Positions 17,200-26,103 of a stretch of 64,000 bases of DNA are shown in pieces. The number at the start of each line of letters is the position of its first letter. Position 1 is the stretch's first letter. The notes under the pieces are model-generated. The model was given only the letters and a program-made list of their open reading frames with translations. It searched no databases and was not told the origin of the DNA. This DNA comes from UKL13-3 sp040387195 (lineage in GTDB: Bacteria; Bacteroidota; Bacteroidia; UKL13-3): contig JAZKEF010000008.1 in assembly GCA_040387195.1 (NCBI GenBank), positions 10,336 to 74,335 of the forward strand. Reading direction: 5' to 3'. A program made the translations under genes and the position numbers.

Positions 17200-20100
17200 C
17201 TATAGTCGGGTGTCATCAGATTTTTCGGCAATTTCACGGATTATTTTATCGAGGGCTTCAGCCGATTCTGTTAAGTCAAGGAGGAACTGTTTTGACTCGT
17301 CTGCATCCAAATCAAATTGGCTTAACACATCTACAATACCCATAATACGGGCCAGTGGAGCCCTAACTATATGTGATTGAATCCAGGCAATTTCACTCAG
17401 TTGTTTGTTCTTTTCCTCAATGTTGCGGATGTGTGTTAAACGTTCATCATATGCAGTTTGTAAATCCTGCTCGGCCAGTTTCAGTTTGGTTACATCTCTT
17501 TCAACGGCAACCCAGTGTGTAAACCACCCGCTTGCGTCAGCTACAGGTGTTACGGCAAAATTAATCCAGAAAGGCTCTCCGTTTTTCTTGTAATTAATGA
17601 TAGTTATCTCACATGGTTCCCATCTTTTCATGGCTTCTCCCATCTTTCTGAGCTCTTCCAAATCCGATAACGGACCTTGCAAAATGCGGGGTGATTTGCC
17701 AATTACTTCTTCCAGTGTATATCCCGTCATTCGGGTAAAAGCTTCATTCACGTATATGATACGAGGACCAGGTGCTGCCATGGGTTCGGCTTCTGTTATC
17801 AATACAGCATCATTGGTGTTGGTAATTACCGATTCGAGCAATTTGAGGCGCGATTCCTCTTCTTTTTGTTTGGTAATATCCTGCATGGCTCCTACCATAC
17901 GGATGGGTTTACCATTGCGGTCGCGTACAATAATCCCCCTGTCGGTTACATAGGCATAGGTTCCGTCACGCTGCTCATATTTATACTCCCCCGACCATTT
18001 TGACTGATTACCATCAAGGGCTGCTTGGACGCTGCTAATCACATTCGCACGGTCATCGATGTGAATATGGTTAAGCCATGATTTGCTGGATGCTATCAGA
18101 TCCTCCTCACTGTAACCAAAGATAAATTGATAATTTTCACCCCGGTACATGGTATCCTTCACAATGTCCCAATCCCAGATTGCATCAGATGTTGCCTGTG
18201 TGGCGTAATGATAACGGTGATTGCTTTCTTCCAATGAAATGCTGAGCAGCTTTTCAACGGTAATATCCTGCACCGAACCCTCTACCATTTTATTATTGCC
18301 TTCTTCGTCAAGAACAACAGTACCTTTTTCATGTACCCATTTCACCGAACCATCCGGAAGCACAATGCGGTGTTCAATATCGAGTTGTTTTTTTCGGGTT
18401 ATTACCGCTTCCCTTTCAATATCAAAAAGGGCTCTGTCGTCCGGGTGAATCGTAGCATAAAAAGTATCTATATCGGGTTTGAAATTACCCTTACTCAATC
18501 CCCAGATATTATATACTTCATCCGACCAGTCAAAATCACCGGTTTCAAAATCGAGCTGCCAGTTACCAAGTTTTACAAGTCGTTGTGCGGCCAGCAGTTT
18601 TCGTTCACTATCTTTAATCCGCTTTAAATTGGTTTCCCGTTCTGTAACATCAATCACGGTAGATATCATGAGGTTTTGGTCAAAAACGGGAATGTTTTTG
18701 ATGTTTACAATTCGCTTTTCTCCTGTTTTGGTTGTGATGTTCACTCCATCCCAGGCCATTCGGGAAGACTCTCCGCTTTTTACATCTTCCAGAATGCGGG
18801 TTGCTATTTCTTTCCTGTATTGTTCATTGGGATACACCTTTTCAAAAATGGAAGAAACATTAATCAGTTCATCCTTTGGCCAGCCATAAATATCTGCGAA
18901 GTTTTTATTCATCAAAACATTCACATTGTCTTCGGTCCTGTTTACGGCAATACCTATCGGAAGGTTTTCAATCGCGGTTTCAATGAATGACTGGTGTTCT
19001 TTTGTTTGTTGCTCGTTGCGCTTGGTTATGGTAATGTCAGTAGTTGAAACAAATGCACCTTCAACTTCGCCAAGCTGATTGATAGCGGGTTTATAGGCAA
19101 GTCTGAATATACGGGTTCCCCCATCGGGGTCGGGAACTTCAATTTCGGATGTTTCGTGGGCTCCGGCAAAAACCCTTTCATATATTTTTTGGACCAGGGG
19201 TTTTCTTTCGGGCTGAGCATAGTGAAGAATGTTTATCCCTTTTTCAACAGTAATTCGGAAATACTTTCGGTAGAGTTTTTCAAATTGCCTGTTGAAGGAA
19301 ACAATGTTCAGCTTTTTATCCATAAGGATAAATCCTTCTTCTGTATTATCGATGAGAAGTTCTAATTGCAACTCATGATTGACACGTTCGGTGATGTCTC
19401 TGAAATTGATGACAATGCCACCAATATAAAGCTCGTTTATAAGGTTTGTAAAAACAGCAGCAATCCATCGCCAATTTCCATCCTTATGCCGAACCCTGCA
19501 GATGGTATTTGCAACAGGCTCACCCGCATTTCTTAATGATTCACCCAGCTTCTCAGCTACTTTATCCTTATCATCCGGATGAATCAAATCAAACATATTC
19601 AGGGTAAGGGACTCTTGTTCGGTATAACCTATTACATACCTAATAGAAGGAGATGCGTACATGGCTGTACCATCAGGGTGTATGATTCCGATGGCTCCGT
19701 CACTGTTTTCCACCAGGAGCCGGAATCGCTTCTCACTTTCTTTAAGACTTTTTTCTGCCTTGTTTTTCTCCGTAGCATCTTTACCCACACAATACATCAG
19801 TCCACTTTTGGAGTCCCACCTGGCCGACCAGATCATGGGTACCACATCTCCGTTTTTTTTAATATACCGATTTTCGAAATCAGTAATATCCTTGCCTTTT
19901 AACACTTCCCTTGCAGCGTCATCCGACTTATGCAAATCATCGGGGTGTAAAAGTGTTTTATAGTGGGTATGAATCAATTCTTCGGGAGTATAACCCCAGA
20001 TGTTAATAGATGCATTATTGATATTCTGAAACTCTCCATTGGCGTTAAAGGTGCAGATAATATCAACCGATGAGGCTAAGATATTCTGTAATTCAAAATT

Positions 20101-20922
20101 TACCTTAGCCAGCGTTCTACTGGCTTTTGTTTCTGCAGTTATATCTTTACCAAAACAAGCGGCTCCCCATGTATTTCCTGTATAATCAAGCAACGGAGTG
20201 ATGGAAATAAAACTGCAGTGGATTAACTCTCCGTCATCATTCAGGGTTTCTTCCTTAATGGAAAATTTTTCACCTGCAAATGCCCGCTCATAATAGGTTT
20301 TCCATTTAGCTAGTTGCTCCGTGGGGTAATTGGTGTTTAATGCAGAATTTCCCCGTTGAAGCTTTACCCCTGTCATTTGTTCAATCATGTTGGCAAATGC
20401 AGTATTTGATGAAATAATACAGAATGAAGTATCAACTGACCAAACAAGGTCATCAGTGCTGTTTATTAGCGTATCTTCATTGGCCTGCTTAAGCAGTAAT
20501 TCCTGTTGGTACTCCTGCTCTTTGGCAGGATCAAGGAACGTACCCGGCTCGCACCTGTCAATGATTTGAAGCAATAGTTGGGTTATATTACCCTCCTTAT
20601 CGGCAAAGGGAAGGATTTCAATGTCTCCTTTAATCCCAGAGGAAGCACCGGATATTTCAAAAAGTATGAGCCGGTCATTAAGCACTATTTTTTGCTTGCT
20701 CCTTAGCGATTGGTTAAGCGCTTCGATCAGAGGCAAGGCTGTTGAATCGGTTTCCTTCCGTTTCAGGTGTAGCACATTACCAATAAAAATGCCATATTGA
20801 TTATTGTTTGAAAGAGCTGCGGCTTGATCTGATTGATGCAGAAGTTCAAACAGGGGATTAAGTACAAATAGTGGCTGCAAAACAGCCCTTATCAAATCGT
20901 TATGGAAACCCGGAGTTGTCAT
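17200..20922 (-). CDS. PAS-array sensor protein ending in HisKA without an ATPase domain
   Basis: 1240 residues, no signal peptide or membrane helix seen. After a divergent N-terminal region (1 to about 140), roughly eight consecutive PAS/PAC units follow, recognised by repeats such as NILASSVDIICTFNANGEFQNINNASINIWGY, FRLLVENSDGAIGIIHPDGTAMYASPSI, WDWDIVKDTMYRGENYQFIFGYSEEDLI and the last GRIIYVNEAFTRMTGYTLEEVIG. The last PAS reads GKSPRILQGP, so it lacks the LOV cysteine. The protein then ends in a HisKA-like hairpin (IQSHIVRAPLARIMGIVDVLSQ) about 65 residues long, with no HATPase_c. Proteins with this IAWIQSHxVRAPLARxMG ending recur in Bacteroidota. It could be phosphorylated in trans or act as a sensory scaffold. 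The stop is followed by normal sequence, so no truncation scar is evident. Confidence 0.88.
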   Translation of the reverse strand: MTTPGFHNDLIRAVLQPLFVLNPLFELLHQSDQAAALSNNNQYGIFIGNVLHLKRKETDSTALPLIEALNQSLRSKQKIVLNDRLILFEISGASSGIKGDIEILPFADKEGNITQLLLQIIDRCEPGTFLDPAKEQEYQQELLLKQANEDTLINSTDDLVWSVDTSFCIISSNTAFANMIEQMTGVKLQRGNSALNTNYPTEQLAKWKTYYERAFAGEKFSIKEETLNDDGELIHCSFISITPLLDYTGNTWGAACFGKDITAETKASRTLAKVNFELQNILASSVDIICTFNANGEFQNINNASINIWGYTPEELIHTHYKTLLHPDDLHKSDDAAREVLKGKDITDFENRYIKKNGDVVPMIWSARWDSKSGLMYCVGKDATEKNKAEKSLKESEKRFRLLVENSDGAIGIIHPDGTAMYASPSIRYVIGYTEQESLTLNMFDLIHPDDKDKVAEKLGESLRNAGEPVANTICRVRHKDGNWRWIAAVFTNLINELYIGGIVINFRDITERVNHELQLELLIDNTEEGFILMDKKLNIVSFNRQFEKLYRKYFRITVEKGINILHYAQPERKPLVQKIYERVFAGAHETSEIEVPDPDGGTRIFRLAYKPAINQLGEVEGAFVSTTDITITKRNEQQTKEHQSFIETAIENLPIGIAVNRTEDNVNVLMNKNFADIYGWPKDELINVSSIFEKVYPNEQYRKEIATRILEDVKSGESSRMAWDGVNITTKTGEKRIVNIKNIPVFDQNLMISTVIDVTERETNLKRIKDSERKLLAAQRLVKLGNWQLDFETGDFDWSDEVYNIWGLSKGNFKPDIDTFYATIHPDDRALFDIEREAVITRKKQLDIEHRIVLPDGSVKWVHEKGTVVLDEEGNNKMVEGSVQDITVEKLLSISLEESNHRYHYATQATSDAIWDWDIVKDTMYRGENYQFIFGYSEEDLIASSKSWLNHIHIDDRANVISSVQAALDGNQSKWSGEYKYEQRDGTYAYVTDRGIIVRDRNGKPIRMVGAMQDITKQKEEESRLKLLESVITNTNDAVLITEAEPMAAPGPRIIYVNEAFTRMTGYTLEEVIGKSPRILQGPLSDLEELRKMGEAMKRWEPCEITIINYKKNGEPFWINFAVTPVADASGWFTHWVAVERDVTKLKLAEQDLQTAYDERLTHIRNIEEKNKQLSEIAWIQSHIVRAPLARIMGIVDVLSQFDLDADESKQFLLDLTESAEALDKIIREIAEKSDDTRL

Positions 20923-21085
20923 TAATTATTTATGTGAATTGCGTATTTTTTGATCTAAGTGGCCAATTTGACTAGTTTGATTGCAAGTTTTACCGCTCAA
21001 GTATACAATATAACTGGCTGTTTGATGCAACTTTCAAAAGATTTTACAATTCAATGTTGGCATTGACAATTAATGAGGACTAAAG

Positions 21086-21116
21086 TTGGTAAATACTCAA
21101 TTACGATGCTATTTTG
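21086..21116 (+). promoter_or_regulatory. Candidate Bacteroidetes-type promoter upstream of metH
   Basis: TTG at 21086-21088, 21-nt spacer, then TATTTTG at 21110-21116, close to the TTG/TAnnTTTG pattern, 20 nt before the ATG. No cobalamin or SAM riboswitch is recognisable in the 213-nt gap 20923-21135. Confidence 0.4.
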
Positions 21117-21135
21117 CGGAGATTAAACAGCAATC

Positions 21136-23841
21136 ATGAATATTGATAACTTAGCTAAGGACTATACATTAAAACTTTCTGGACTAGAACCTCTTGTTAT
21201 ATATGAGGGCGCCAATTTTACCAATGTTGGTGAGCGCACCAATGTTACAGGTTCCAAGAAATTTCTTCGGTTAATTAAAGAAGGAAATTTTGAAGAGGCA
21301 CTTGATGTTGCACGCGAGCAGGTCCAAGGTGGTGCTCAAATCATCGACATCAATATGGACGAAGGGATGATTGATGGTGTGGAGTCGATGGTTCGTTTTT
21401 TGAATCTGATTGCTTCCGAACCCGATATTTCAAGAGTTCCTATAATGATTGATTCATCAAAATGGGAAATTATTGAGGCCGGTTTAAAATGTGTGCAGGG
21501 CAAATCGGTGGTAAATTCAATATCGCTCAAAGGTGGCGAGGAAGAATTTATTAAACAGGCAACAACCGTTAAACGTTACGGTGCCGCTGTAATTGTGATG
21601 TTGTTTGATGAAGCTGGGCAAGCCGATAATTACGAACGCAGAATAGAAATTGCAGAAAGAGCCTATCGTATTTTAACAGAAAAGGTTCATTTCCCGGCAG
21701 GCGATATCATTTTTGATCCCAATATTTTCCCGGTTGCAACCGGTATGGAGGAGCATCGCAGAAATGCAATCGACTTTTTTAACGGCACTAAATGGATTAA
21801 GGAAAACTTACCGGGTGCAAAAATTAGTGGGGGTGTTTCCAATGTTTCGTTTTCTTTTCGCGGGAATGATAAAGTGCGCGAAGCCATGCACTCAGCGTTC
21901 TTATATCACGCCATTCAGCATGGCATGGACATGGGCATTGTAAATCCGAGTCAGTTGGAGGTATATGATCAAATTGATAAAGAATTGCTGGAGCATGTGG
22001 AAGATGTGTTATTGGATAGAAGAGAGGATGCAACAGAACGTTTGCTCGAACTTGCGGAACGAGTAAAGGGAAAAGGCAAGGTAAATATTATAGATGAAGA
22101 ATGGCGCAAAGGCACGGTTGAAGAGCGATTGAGCCATGCATTGGTTAAAGGAATTATTGAATATATTGATGTTGATACAGAAGAAGCGCGTCAGAAATTT
22201 GATAAACCGCTCGAAGTAATTGAAGGTCCGTTAATGTCGGGTATGAGTGTGGTGGGAGATTTATTCGGACAAGGAAAAATGTTTTTGCCTCAGGTGGTAA
22301 AAAGTGCGCGGGTAATGAAAAAAGCCGTTGCTTACCTGATGCCATACATGGAAGAAGAGAAGCGCAAGAATGGAGATATGAGTACTAACCAGGGACGTAT
22401 CCTGATGGCAACCGTAAAGGGAGATGTGCATGATATCGGAAAAAATATTGTGGGTGTTGTTTTGGCATGTAACAATTTTGAGATTATTGATATCGGGGTA
22501 ATGGTTCCTGCAGAGAAAATTCTGGAAATAGCCCGAAAAGAAAAAGTGGATGTAATAGGATTGAGCGGATTGATTACACCAAGTCTGGATGAGATGGTGC
22601 ATGTTGCCAAAGAAATGGAAAGACTGGGAATGACCACACCTTTATTGATTGGTGGTGCAACAACTTCACGAGCACATACTGCTGTTAAAATAGATCCAGT
22701 GTATTCAGGACCTGTTGTGCATGTATTGGATGCCAGTAAGAGCGTACCTGTAGCACAAAGTTTGATTAGCCCGGATCAGCGCCCCGTAACTCAAGCCAAA
22801 GTAAAAGCCGACTACGAACAATTCCGGATTGAGTATAAAAATCGGAAAAAGGATAAAAATTTTGTAACACTTGAAAAAGCGCGTGAGCATAAATTCAAAG
22901 TGGAGTTTGATTCCATTGTAAAACCATCCTTCTTAGGAAATAAAGTATTTGATGATTTTCCGTTAGAGGAATTGCGTCAGCGAATTGACTGGACACCTTT
23001 CTTTCTTACATGGGAACTGGTTGGAAGATATCCCGCTATTTTTGACGATAAAATTATTGGTGTTGAGGCAAAGAAATTATTTGACGATGCCAACCGGATG
23101 CTCGATGAAGTAATTGGTAAAAAACTATTGAAAGCCCGAGGTGTGATTGGTTTTTATGAAGCGAATGCAGATGGGGATGACGTTGTTCTCAATACCGATG
23201 GCTTCGGCTCCGCTCAGCCAGCGGAAACTACTTTCCACTTCCTTCGTCAGCAGAATGAGAAGGCGGCCGATCAGCCTTATTTGTGTTTGGCGGATTTTGT
23301 GGCGCAGAAGGAAACAGGTAAACAGGATTATATGGGAATGTTTGCGGTTACGACCGGTATAGGCATAGAGCCCTTAATTGAGGCTTATGAGAAGGACCAT
23401 GATGATTACAACAGCATCATGATTAAATCCATTGCCGATAGGTTGGCCGAAGCCTTTGCCGAAAAAATGCACGAATTGGTACGCACGGAATATTGGGGTT
23501 TTGCCAAGGAAGAAAATTTAACGGACGAAGAAATAATTAAGGAAAAATATGATAGCATTCGTCCTGCACCCGGATATCCTGCTTGTCCCGACCATACCGA
23601 AAAACGTAAGCTGTTCGACTTGTTGCAAGCTGAGTCGGGAACAGGAATAACTTTAACAGAGAGTTATGCAATGTATCCAACAGCAGCGGTAAGCGGATTT
23701 TATTTTGCCAATCCGGGCAGTAAATATTTTGCGGTGGGAAAAATTCAAAAAGACCAGGTAGAGGAATACGCCAAACGCAAAAATGTTTCGGTGGAGTATG
23801 TTGAGAAATGGCTGGCCCCGAATTTGGCTTACGATAATTAA
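21136..23841 (+). CDS. metH: Cobalamin-dependent methionine synthase, pterin/B12/activation part
   Basis: 901 residues. Domains: pterin-binding (about 1-320, start NFTNVGERTNVTGSKKF); cobalamin cap (about 330-420, GPLMSGMSVVGDLFGQGKMFLPQV); cobalamin-binding Rossmann part with DVHDIG at 430-435, where H432 is the axial ligand to cobalt, plus GLSGLITPSLDEM and GGATTS; AdoMet-binding activation domain to the C-terminus with RPAPGYPACPDHTEKRKLF (about 808-826). The homocysteine/zinc domain (about 320 residues in full-length MetH) is absent from the N-terminus and is not upstream here. Split MetH is normal in Bacteroidota, so a separate homocysteine S-methyltransferase gene is expected elsewhere. 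Residues 689-697 (GFGSAQPAE) look like an inserted repeat. Confidence 0.95.
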   Translation: MNIDNLAKDYTLKLSGLEPLVIYEGANFTNVGERTNVTGSKKFLRLIKEGNFEEALDVAREQVQGGAQIIDINMDEGMIDGVESMVRFLNLIASEPDISRVPIMIDSSKWEIIEAGLKCVQGKSVVNSISLKGGEEEFIKQATTVKRYGAAVIVMLFDEAGQADNYERRIEIAERAYRILTEKVHFPAGDIIFDPNIFPVATGMEEHRRNAIDFFNGTKWIKENLPGAKISGGVSNVSFSFRGNDKVREAMHSAFLYHAIQHGMDMGIVNPSQLEVYDQIDKELLEHVEDVLLDRREDATERLLELAERVKGKGKVNIIDEEWRKGTVEERLSHALVKGIIEYIDVDTEEARQKFDKPLEVIEGPLMSGMSVVGDLFGQGKMFLPQVVKSARVMKKAVAYLMPYMEEEKRKNGDMSTNQGRILMATVKGDVHDIGKNIVGVVLACNNFEIIDIGVMVPAEKILEIARKEKVDVIGLSGLITPSLDEMVHVAKEMERLGMTTPLLIGGATTSRAHTAVKIDPVYSGPVVHVLDASKSVPVAQSLISPDQRPVTQAKVKADYEQFRIEYKNRKKDKNFVTLEKAREHKFKVEFDSIVKPSFLGNKVFDDFPLEELRQRIDWTPFFLTWELVGRYPAIFDDKIIGVEAKKLFDDANRMLDEVIGKKLLKARGVIGFYEANADGDDVVLNTDGFGSAQPAETTFHFLRQQNEKAADQPYLCLADFVAQKETGKQDYMGMFAVTTGIGIEPLIEAYEKDHDDYNSIMIKSIADRLAEAFAEKMHELVRTEYWGFAKEENLTDEEIIKEKYDSIRPAPGYPACPDHTEKRKLFDLLQAESGTGITLTESYAMYPTAAVSGFYFANPGSKYFAVGKIQKDQVEEYAKRKNVSVEYVEKWLAPNLAYDN
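23200..23224. repeat. GC-rich dispersed-repeat-like insert inside metH
   Basis: GC-rich segment with overlapping inverted repeats (GGCT...AGCC; CCGCT...AGCGG) in a less GC-rich gene. Its complement resembles a sequence, TGAGCGGAGCCGAA, that I recall as a common intergenic dispersed repeat in Bacteroidota. It encodes GFGSAQPAE, in frame, in a surface loop of the activation domain. Confidence 0.45.
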
Positions 23842-23898
23842 TACCAATCAATTGAACGATTATGTAACTTGCGGGTACTCAATCATAAAGTTACGCGT

Positions 23899-24096
23899 AT
23901 GAAAAAAATTACGATATCGGGTTGTTTGATGGTAATACAACTTACAGCATTTGCCGGAGTAGCCGGACGGAAAGGTGTTTCGGATGATCAACTTCTTGCA
24001 TTTACGGTAAGCCTTATTTGTTTATTGTTGCTTATCGGATTTTCAAAAAACATTGTTGCATTTATCAAACAGCAATGGGGCAAGTTTCATCACTAG
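23899..24096 (+). CDS. Small membrane protein of unknown function
   Basis: 65 residues from the ATG at 23899 (the ten upstream codons lie in the promoter-like gap). MKKITISGCLMVIQLTAFAGVAGRKG looks like a signal peptide. A second hydrophobic segment (about 30-52, AFTVSLICLLLLIGFSKNIVAFI) follows, then a basic tail ending in His-His. The stop overlaps the tatD stop on the other strand by three bases (convergent). Not recognised beyond this topology. Confidence 0.6.
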   Translation: MKKITISGCLMVIQLTAFAGVAGRKGVSDDQLLAFTVSLICLLLLIGFSKNIVAFIKQQWGKFHH

Positions 24097-24860
24097 ATGC
24101 CAAATATTTGTTTCGAATTCTCGGTCGTAATCAGGGCTACTTTCTCCACACTTGTATTTTTCAGTTCCGATAGTTTTTGCGCCACTTCCATTAAATAAGC
24201 ACTCTCATTGCGCTTACCACGATATGGGACGGGAGCAAGGTAAGGAGCATCGGTTTCGAGTACTAAATTTTCGAGGGGAATGTTTTCAATTGCCTTATCC
24301 AGACCGCTATTTTTAAAGGTAATTACCCCACCAATTCCTAAGTAAAAACCTAAGTCCACAATTTGTTTTGCTTCTTCGGCATTGCCACTAAAACAGTGAA
24401 AAATGCCACGCAACAGCGGATGTTTCATTTCGAGAAGAATAGCAATACAATCGGGAGTGGCATTGCGCGAATGAATATTGATGGGAAGGTTATATTGAAT
24501 GGCCCATTGAATTTGTTTTTTAAAAGCCATGATCTGCTGTTCCTTAAACTCAACAGACCAGTAGAAATCCAGGCCGATTTCACCTACAGCATAGAACGTT
24601 CGTTTTTTGAACCATTTCTGAATTTGAAACAGATGCGCCTCTACATGCTGATCTACCGAACAAGGGTGCAAACCCATCATCGGAAAACAGTTATCGGGGA
24701 ATTCCCATACAAGGTTAAGCATGGGCTGAATGGAGTTGACATCAATATTGGGGAGGAACATCCGTGTAACGTGTTTTTGCATGGCGCGTTGCATCATTCC
24801 TTTCCGGTCGGCATCAAATTCTTCTGCGTATAAATGCGCATGTGTATCGGTTAGTATCAT
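24093..24860 (-). CDS. tatD: TatD family hydrolase (metal-dependent DNase)
   Basis: 255 residues, TIM-barrel amidohydrolase fold. Motifs in order: TDTHAHLYAEEFD (metal ligand HxH, residues 4-16), EIGLDFY (metal ligand Glu, near 95), NIHSRNA (His), FHCFSGNAEEA (His) and LETDAPYLAPVPYRGKRNES (metal ligand Asp). The family includes 3'-5' exonucleases acting on DNA damage and D-aminoacyl-tRNA-like substrates; the cellular role varies. The start codon overlaps the mscS stop by 4 nt (ATGA type), so it is co-transcribed with the upstream channel gene. Confidence 0.93.
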   Translation of the reverse strand: MILTDTHAHLYAEEFDADRKGMMQRAMQKHVTRMFLPNIDVNSIQPMLNLVWEFPDNCFPMMGLHPCSVDQHVEAHLFQIQKWFKKRTFYAVGEIGLDFYWSVEFKEQQIMAFKKQIQWAIQYNLPINIHSRNATPDCIAILLEMKHPLLRGIFHCFSGNAEEAKQIVDLGFYLGIGGVITFKNSGLDKAIENIPLENLVLETDAPYLAPVPYRGKRNESAYLMEVAQKLSELKNTSVEKVALITTENSKQIFGI

Positions 24861-25945
24861 TGTTTCACGTAAACGGTTTGGGTTGGATAAGCAAAGTCGC
24901 AGCCATGTTGTTCAATGATGTTCATCATCTTCACATTCAGTTCTTCCTTTACGGCAATCATTATATCATATTCATTACTGAGCACAAAATAGACAACCAA
25001 AATATCCAGGGAACTTTGCGAAAACTCGGTAAATCGTACCGTATAATCATCACCGGTAAGAGGGTGTTTGTCAATTTCTTTTTTGATATCATCAATGATG
25101 GAAAGGATTTGTTCGGATTTACTGGCATAAGTTAAGCCTAATGTGAAACGAACACGTCTGGAAGCACTTTCCGTAATGTTGTTTAAGGCGGTATCAATAA
25201 GTTTTTTGTTGGGAACGGTAAGCAAGCTTTTTTCAACCGTACGAATTCGGGTGGTGCGAAATCCAACATGTTCTACTGAGCCTTTAATGTCGTTGGTTTC
25301 AATTAAATCACCGGTCTTAAAGGGCTTATCAAGATAGATGATAAAGGATCCCAGTAAGTTGGCCAGCGTATCTTGTGCCGCCAACGCCACTGCCAATCCA
25401 CCAATACCGAGCGAAGCAACAAGTGCTGTTATGTTAACCTCAAAAACAAATCGCAAGCCCGCAAATACCATTACAATAACAAGAACAACCTTGATAAGCT
25501 CCTTTAAAAAATTGGCAAGCTCCGGAGAAAAGGAGGAGTCTTCCCTGCGTGACAATACCAAGGAGAAAAAGTCGGTTGCACGAAGTAAAATTCTTGTGGC
25601 AATAACAAAAACAGCAATCATCCAGGCCGTAAACAAAAGCCAGCGAATACCAATTTTTTCAACGCCAACCATATGCCAGGTTTCGGGAAAAACCAAACGA
25701 TTGAAGGCAACATAAATGATAATCAGGGTAAGCAGTTGCTCAAATGGTTTGCGGATGAGCGCAACAAATTCTTCTGAAAATTGGTTGTGTGCAAACCGTT
25801 TGAAGAAGCGGAATGATTGCTTGCTGAGGAAAGTTGCTCCCAATCTTTTAAGCAATAATCCCAACAATAATACCCCAATGCAAATCAAAAACTCGCGAAT
25901 CGGGTTCCCCCATATTTCCTGTTCTAAAATACTTAACTCTTCCAT
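24857..25945 (-). CDS. Small-conductance mechanosensitive ion channel (MscS family)
   Basis: 362 residues. Four to five hydrophobic segments in the first 180 residues, then the MscS pore helix and beta domain: VNITALVASLGIGGLAVALAAQDTLANLLGSFIIYLDKPFKTGDLIETNDIKGSVEHVGFRTTRIRT. The A/G-rich TM3 (SLGIGGLAVALAAQ) and the PFKxGD motif are diagnostic. It opens under membrane tension to release solutes during hypo-osmotic shock. The extended N-terminus (LxExEIWGNPIREFLICIG) is longer than in E. coli MscS (286 residues). It forms an operon with tatD. Confidence 0.93.
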   Translation of the reverse strand: MEELSILEQEIWGNPIREFLICIGVLLLGLLLKRLGATFLSKQSFRFFKRFAHNQFSEEFVALIRKPFEQLLTLIIIYVAFNRLVFPETWHMVGVEKIGIRWLLFTAWMIAVFVIATRILLRATDFFSLVLSRREDSSFSPELANFLKELIKVVLVIVMVFAGLRFVFEVNITALVASLGIGGLAVALAAQDTLANLLGSFIIYLDKPFKTGDLIETNDIKGSVEHVGFRTTRIRTVEKSLLTVPNKKLIDTALNNITESASRRVRFTLGLTYASKSEQILSIIDDIKKEIDKHPLTGDDYTVRFTEFSQSSLDILVVYFVLSNEYDIMIAVKEELNVKMMNIIEQHGCDFAYPTQTVYVKQ

Positions 25946-26056
25946 TCTTTATTCATCACTTCTTTATATCTCACCTTCCCGCAGGTTCCTTTTACCTAAT
26001 TCCCAATGCCATTGGTTATACATTTCTTTACTTACGAATTTTGGATTTAATTATTC

Positions 26057-26100
26057 GAACGTCCGCCCATTCCGCAATCGAAAATCCGCACTCAGCATTT
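26057..26100. repeat. Imperfect repeat-like tract upstream of mscS and downstream of polA
   Basis: The polA-mscS spacer (25946-26103) contains ATTCCGCAATCGAAAATCCGC, whose words (attccg, ccgcaatc, aatccgc) echo the insert in the 3' part of polA at 26271-26310, about 200 bp away. Both resemble short degenerate dispersed repeats. No gene is seen in the spacer. Confidence 0.35.
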
Positions 26101-26103
26101 CTT

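Noticed and set aside
17590..17900. LOV photosensor in the last PAS of the PAS-array protein
   Set aside because: The position of the photoactive cysteine reads GKSPRILQGP, without Cys, so no flavin adduct chemistry is expected.
20923..21135. Cobalamin or SAM riboswitch upstream of metH
   Set aside because: No B12-box or SAM-type conserved core found in the 213-nt gap.
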